34,412 nt of DNA from NCBI GenBank assembly GCA_003022725.1, contig PXSQ01000083.1, positions 1 through 34,412 on the forward strand. Reading direction: 5' to 3'. The notes under the pieces are model-generated. The model saw only the letters and a list, made by a program, of their open reading frames with translations, ran no database searches and had not been told where the DNA came from. The stretch comes from Halobacteriales archaeon SW_7_65_23. GTDB taxonomy: Archaea > Halobacteriota > Halobacteria > Halobacteriales > Haloarculaceae. How positions within the stretch are numbered: the first letter of the stretch is position 1; every line of letters starts with the position of its first letter. Shown here in pieces: positions 32,545-34,412 of the stretch. The position numbers were made by a program, and so were the translations under genes.

Positions 32545-32883
32545 TCATTCGACGATCACCGCGCCTCGTTGCCCGGCGGATTTGTGCGGGGGAACGTCCT
32601 CGACCCACTCCCAGGTAACCTCGGTCCCGGCGTCGACGCGGGTGGCGGCCGGCTCGAACGCGTATTCGGGCGCATTCGTGCCGTTTCCGACGGTGACTGT
32701 GCCCGCTCCTGTCCGGTCAGCCACGGAGCCCTCGTAGCCGTTGGCGTCGGCGAGGTAGTTGTCCACCTCGCTGGGAACGTCACCGCTCCCGTCGTCGCCA
32801 CCGACACAGCCCGCGACGGCTGCCGCGAGAGCCGCGCCGCTGACCTGCCACAGGTCCCGTCGACCGCTGTCGATCCGATTCAT
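32545..32883 (-). pseudogene. Halocyanin-like lipoprotein lacking the copper-site segment
   Basis: A 112-codon open frame with a Tat/lipoprotein start (SGRRDLWQVSGAALAAAVAGC, lipobox Cys) and a cupredoxin-like body (APEYAFEPAATRVDAGTEVTWEW) ending PPHKSAGQRGAVIVE. Normal halocyanins run on from VTWEW through a His (GPHNV), then about 30 residues to a YYCxPHK stretch with the Cys and second His. Here TWEWVED joins VPPHKSAGQ directly, so one His and the Cys copper ligands are absent. The reading frame is kept, so a short protein may be made, but not a blue copper protein. It is 61 bp upstream of the Fe-S gene and presumably its electron partner when intact. Confidence 0.7.
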
Positions 32884-32970
32884 TACTTGCTACGATTTGC
32901 GCTTACGACTACGTGTGATTGAAAGCTTCGGTTTTTCCCCTCCCATGGGGACGGATCCACATGGTTAATC

Positions 32971-33079
32971 ATACTGGTGGTTGTAAGTACGTAAAAACTC
33001 GAACTGATACTGGTGGCTGTACGTACGTGAAAACTCGAACTGAGAATCCAGGCGCAAAGGGTCTGTCTCCACAGATAGA
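32971..33079 (-). repeat. MITE-1 copy 3 (inverted, truncated, end duplicated)
   Basis: Inverted relative to copies 1 and 2. The terminal 36 bp beginning ATACTGGTGGYTGTA occurs twice in tandem (32971-33006 and 33007-33042; a few differences). The element then continues AGAATCCAGGCGCAAAGGGT to about 33079, where it breaks off into MITE-2 copy 2; the distal terminus is lost. It lies in the 367-bp gap between the halocyanin remnant and the EamA gene. Confidence 0.8.
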
Positions 33080-33182
33080 CAGCCAGACGTGATTCAGTTA
33101 CGCCATGCCGTCCCAACTCTCGTTGTTCGGGTCATGACACAGCCGATGGACTGTCCTGGCACTGGACGGACAGGCACGTCTT
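33079..33182 (+). repeat. MITE-2 copy 2 (right end degenerate)
   Basis: Starts ACAGCCAGACGTGATTC and follows 26951-27050 closely (both contain ATGACACAGCCGATGGACTG). The right terminus is decayed (GGCACGTCTTCGGCC for GTCACGTCTGGCTGTA). It directly abuts MITE-1 copy 3, consistent with insertion of one element into the other. I see no target duplication. Confidence 0.75.
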
Positions 33183-33250
33183 CGGCCGGACAGTGGGCAA
33201 CTGGCTCGTTTCGCAATCCGTAAGCCCCGCGCCCGCCTCCCTCCCGTACT

Positions 33251-34192
33251 GTGGCGGACAGACAGCTCGGGGACGGCTACCTGCCCGTGATCGCGCTCGG
33301 CGTCGTCATCGTCGCGATCAGCACCGGTGCGATCCTGGTCAGGCTGAGCGACGCCCCCTCCGCGATCGCAGCGTTCTACCGCGTCCTGTTCACGACGCTG
33401 CCGCTGTTGCCCGTGGCCGGCTGGAAGTACCGCGACCAGTTCCGCGAGCTCGGCCGCCGGGACCTGCTGTTCGCGACGCTGTCGGGGCTGGCGCTGGCAC
33501 TGCATTTCGCCGCCTGGTTCGAGAGCCTTGAGTGGACCAGCGTCGCGGCCAGCGTGACGCTGGTCCAGTCCCAGCCGCTGTTCGTCGCCGCCGGCGCCTG
33601 GCTCCTGCTGCGCGAACGGGTCACCAGCCGCATGGTGCTTGGCATCCTCGTCGCCGTGGCCGGCATGGCGGCGATGTCGCTGGGCGACCTGCTCGGCGGC
33701 ACCCTGATCGGGTCTGCACCCTTGCTCGGTAACGCACTGGCGCTGTTCGGCGCCGTGATGGCCGCCGGATACGTCCTCGCCGGCCGGTCGCTGCGCCAGC
33801 GGATGGCGCTGATCCCTTACGTCGTGATCGTCTACAGCGTCTGTACGGTCGGCCTCCTCGCCATCGCCATCCTCCAGGGCGGGCCGCTGACCGGCTACCC
33901 GCCCCGCGAGTGGCTCATCTTCCTCGGCCTCGCGGTCGGCCCCGGCCTGCTCGGCCACACTGTCATCAACTGGGTGCTCGCACATCTCGAATCCAGCGTC
34001 GTCTCCGTCTCGCTGCTCGGCGAACCGGTCGGCGCGACGATTCTCGCGCTCGTGCTCCTGGGCGAGGCACCGACTGCCTTTACCATCCTCGGCGGGATCG
34101 TCGTCCTCGTGGGGATCGCGCTCACCGCCTCCGACAGCAGCCACGCCGCAGCCGAGGACCCTGCCGAGGCGACCAGTGTGGAGTCGTCGTAG
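33251..34192 (+). CDS. EamA/DMT family transporter
   Basis: A 313-residue protein with ten hydrophobic segments in two EamA repeats. Repeat 1 starts PVIALGVVIVAISTGAILVRLSD and ends in VTLVQSQPLFVAAGAWLLLRERVTSRMVLG; repeat 2 ends SVVSVSLLGEPVGATILALVLLGE with PTAFTILGGIVVLVG. The conserved ERxT/GE motifs at the end of each repeat are clear. It exports or imports a small metabolite; the substrate is unknown. The start is GTG at 33251, 58 bases into the track frame region; upstream sequence is repeat debris. The C-terminus is acidic (HAAAEDPAEATSVESS). Confidence 0.9.
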   Translation: MADRQLGDGYLPVIALGVVIVAISTGAILVRLSDAPSAIAAFYRVLFTTLPLLPVAGWKYRDQFRELGRRDLLFATLSGLALALHFAAWFESLEWTSVAASVTLVQSQPLFVAAGAWLLLRERVTSRMVLGILVAVAGMAAMSLGDLLGGTLIGSAPLLGNALALFGAVMAAGYVLAGRSLRQRMALIPYVVIVYSVCTVGLLAIAILQGGPLTGYPPREWLIFLGLAVGPGLLGHTVINWVLAHLESSVVSVSLLGEPVGATILALVLLGEAPTAFTILGGIVVLVGIALTASDSSHAAAEDPAEATSVESS

Positions 34193-34271
34193 CCCTCGAA
34201 ACTTGACCCCGGGAACCCCCTGGCACCCGGCAGTCGAAACCCCGAAAAGCGGGAATCGCCTACTCGCAGGT

Positions 34272-34412
34272 ATGGGAGACAACGACGACGGGACAGTGGA
34301 CGACGGGGCGGGCAGCGAGGACGAGGTCGCGGAGATGTACGGCGCGCCGGGCAGCGCCGGTGGGGACAGAAACGGCGGTGAAGGCAGCGACAGCGGCGAG
34401 GGGGGAGAGGGG
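34272..34412 (+). CDS. Start of an acidic low-complexity protein (runs off the window)
   Basis: The first 47 codons of an open frame (MGDNDDGTVDDGAGSEDEVAEMYGAPG...), rich in Asp, Glu, Gly and Ser, with no stop before the window end. Such acidic disordered N-termini precede many haloarchaeal proteins, so the family cannot be named. It is not in the ORF track because it is cut by the edge. Confidence 0.5.
   Translation, partial: MGDNDDGTVDDGAGSEDEVAEMYGAPGSAGGDRNGGEGSDSGEGGEG

Noticed and set aside
1-34412. CRISPR array or tRNA/rRNA gene
   Set aside because: No regularly spaced direct repeats and no cloverleaf or T-loop (GTTCGAATCC-type) context that folds as a tRNA; no rRNA sequence recognised.

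Overview
The window is haloarchaeal chromosomal DNA (class Halobacteria). The proteins are strongly acidic and GC-rich codons dominate. Many genes look leaderless, with a TATA-like box about 27 bp before the start. Several products match families known mainly from haloarchaea (DUF5787, DUF5797, DUF5788, DUF7559, PolX with a PHP domain, NOB1 PIN/Zn ribbon). A placement near Haloarcula-like genera is a guess.

Layout: 1-6.1 kb holds a cobalamin adenosyltransferase, two MFS transporters, an HtpX-like protease and an FMN reductase. 6.2-12.4 kb holds a DUF5787 protein, DUF5797, the DUF5788-polX pair, a DJ-1/PfpI protein, a broken DUF91/zinc-ribbon gene and a small hypothetical gene. 12.4-21.8 kb is largely carbon metabolism: an M24 protein divergent from a GapN-like aldehyde dehydrogenase, a broken citrate synthase, an aldo/keto reductase, glucose-6-phosphate isomerase and a CPBP protease. 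21.9-23.5 kb has small genes (NOB1, PRC-barrel, Hsp20). 23.5-28 kb is an AT-richer accessory stretch with IS200/IS605-like hairpins, a decayed vapBC pair, fumarase, an intact MITE and a low-GC acetyltransferase. 28-33 kb has an Mrp ATPase and a respiratory module (Fe-S protein, NrfD, small membrane protein, shortened halocyanin). The window ends with an EamA transporter and the start of an acidic protein.

Two themes run across the window. First, three intergenic loci (2.3, 7.4 and 18.6 kb) share one architecture: a TTTMTG box exactly 24 bp before YCCCTGGCGGAC, then a hairpin-rich body, then a GAGGGCTTTC end. In two copies a 10-bp stem is kept by a compensatory change. This looks like a multicopy, self-promoted structured RNA family and is the best candidate for an undescribed system here. 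Second, at least five genes (MBL hydrolase, DUF91 protein, citrate synthase, VapC, halocyanin) keep both recognisable ends but appear to lack a middle segment. That is an unusual pattern of decay, or an assembly artefact.

Two small inverted-repeat element families are also present. One has three copies with ATACTGGTGGCTGT ends. The other has 17-bp perfect ends and a target-site duplication. The boundary of the first seems to supply the stop codon of a neighbouring gene.

All family names come from reading the translations by eye. No database search was run.
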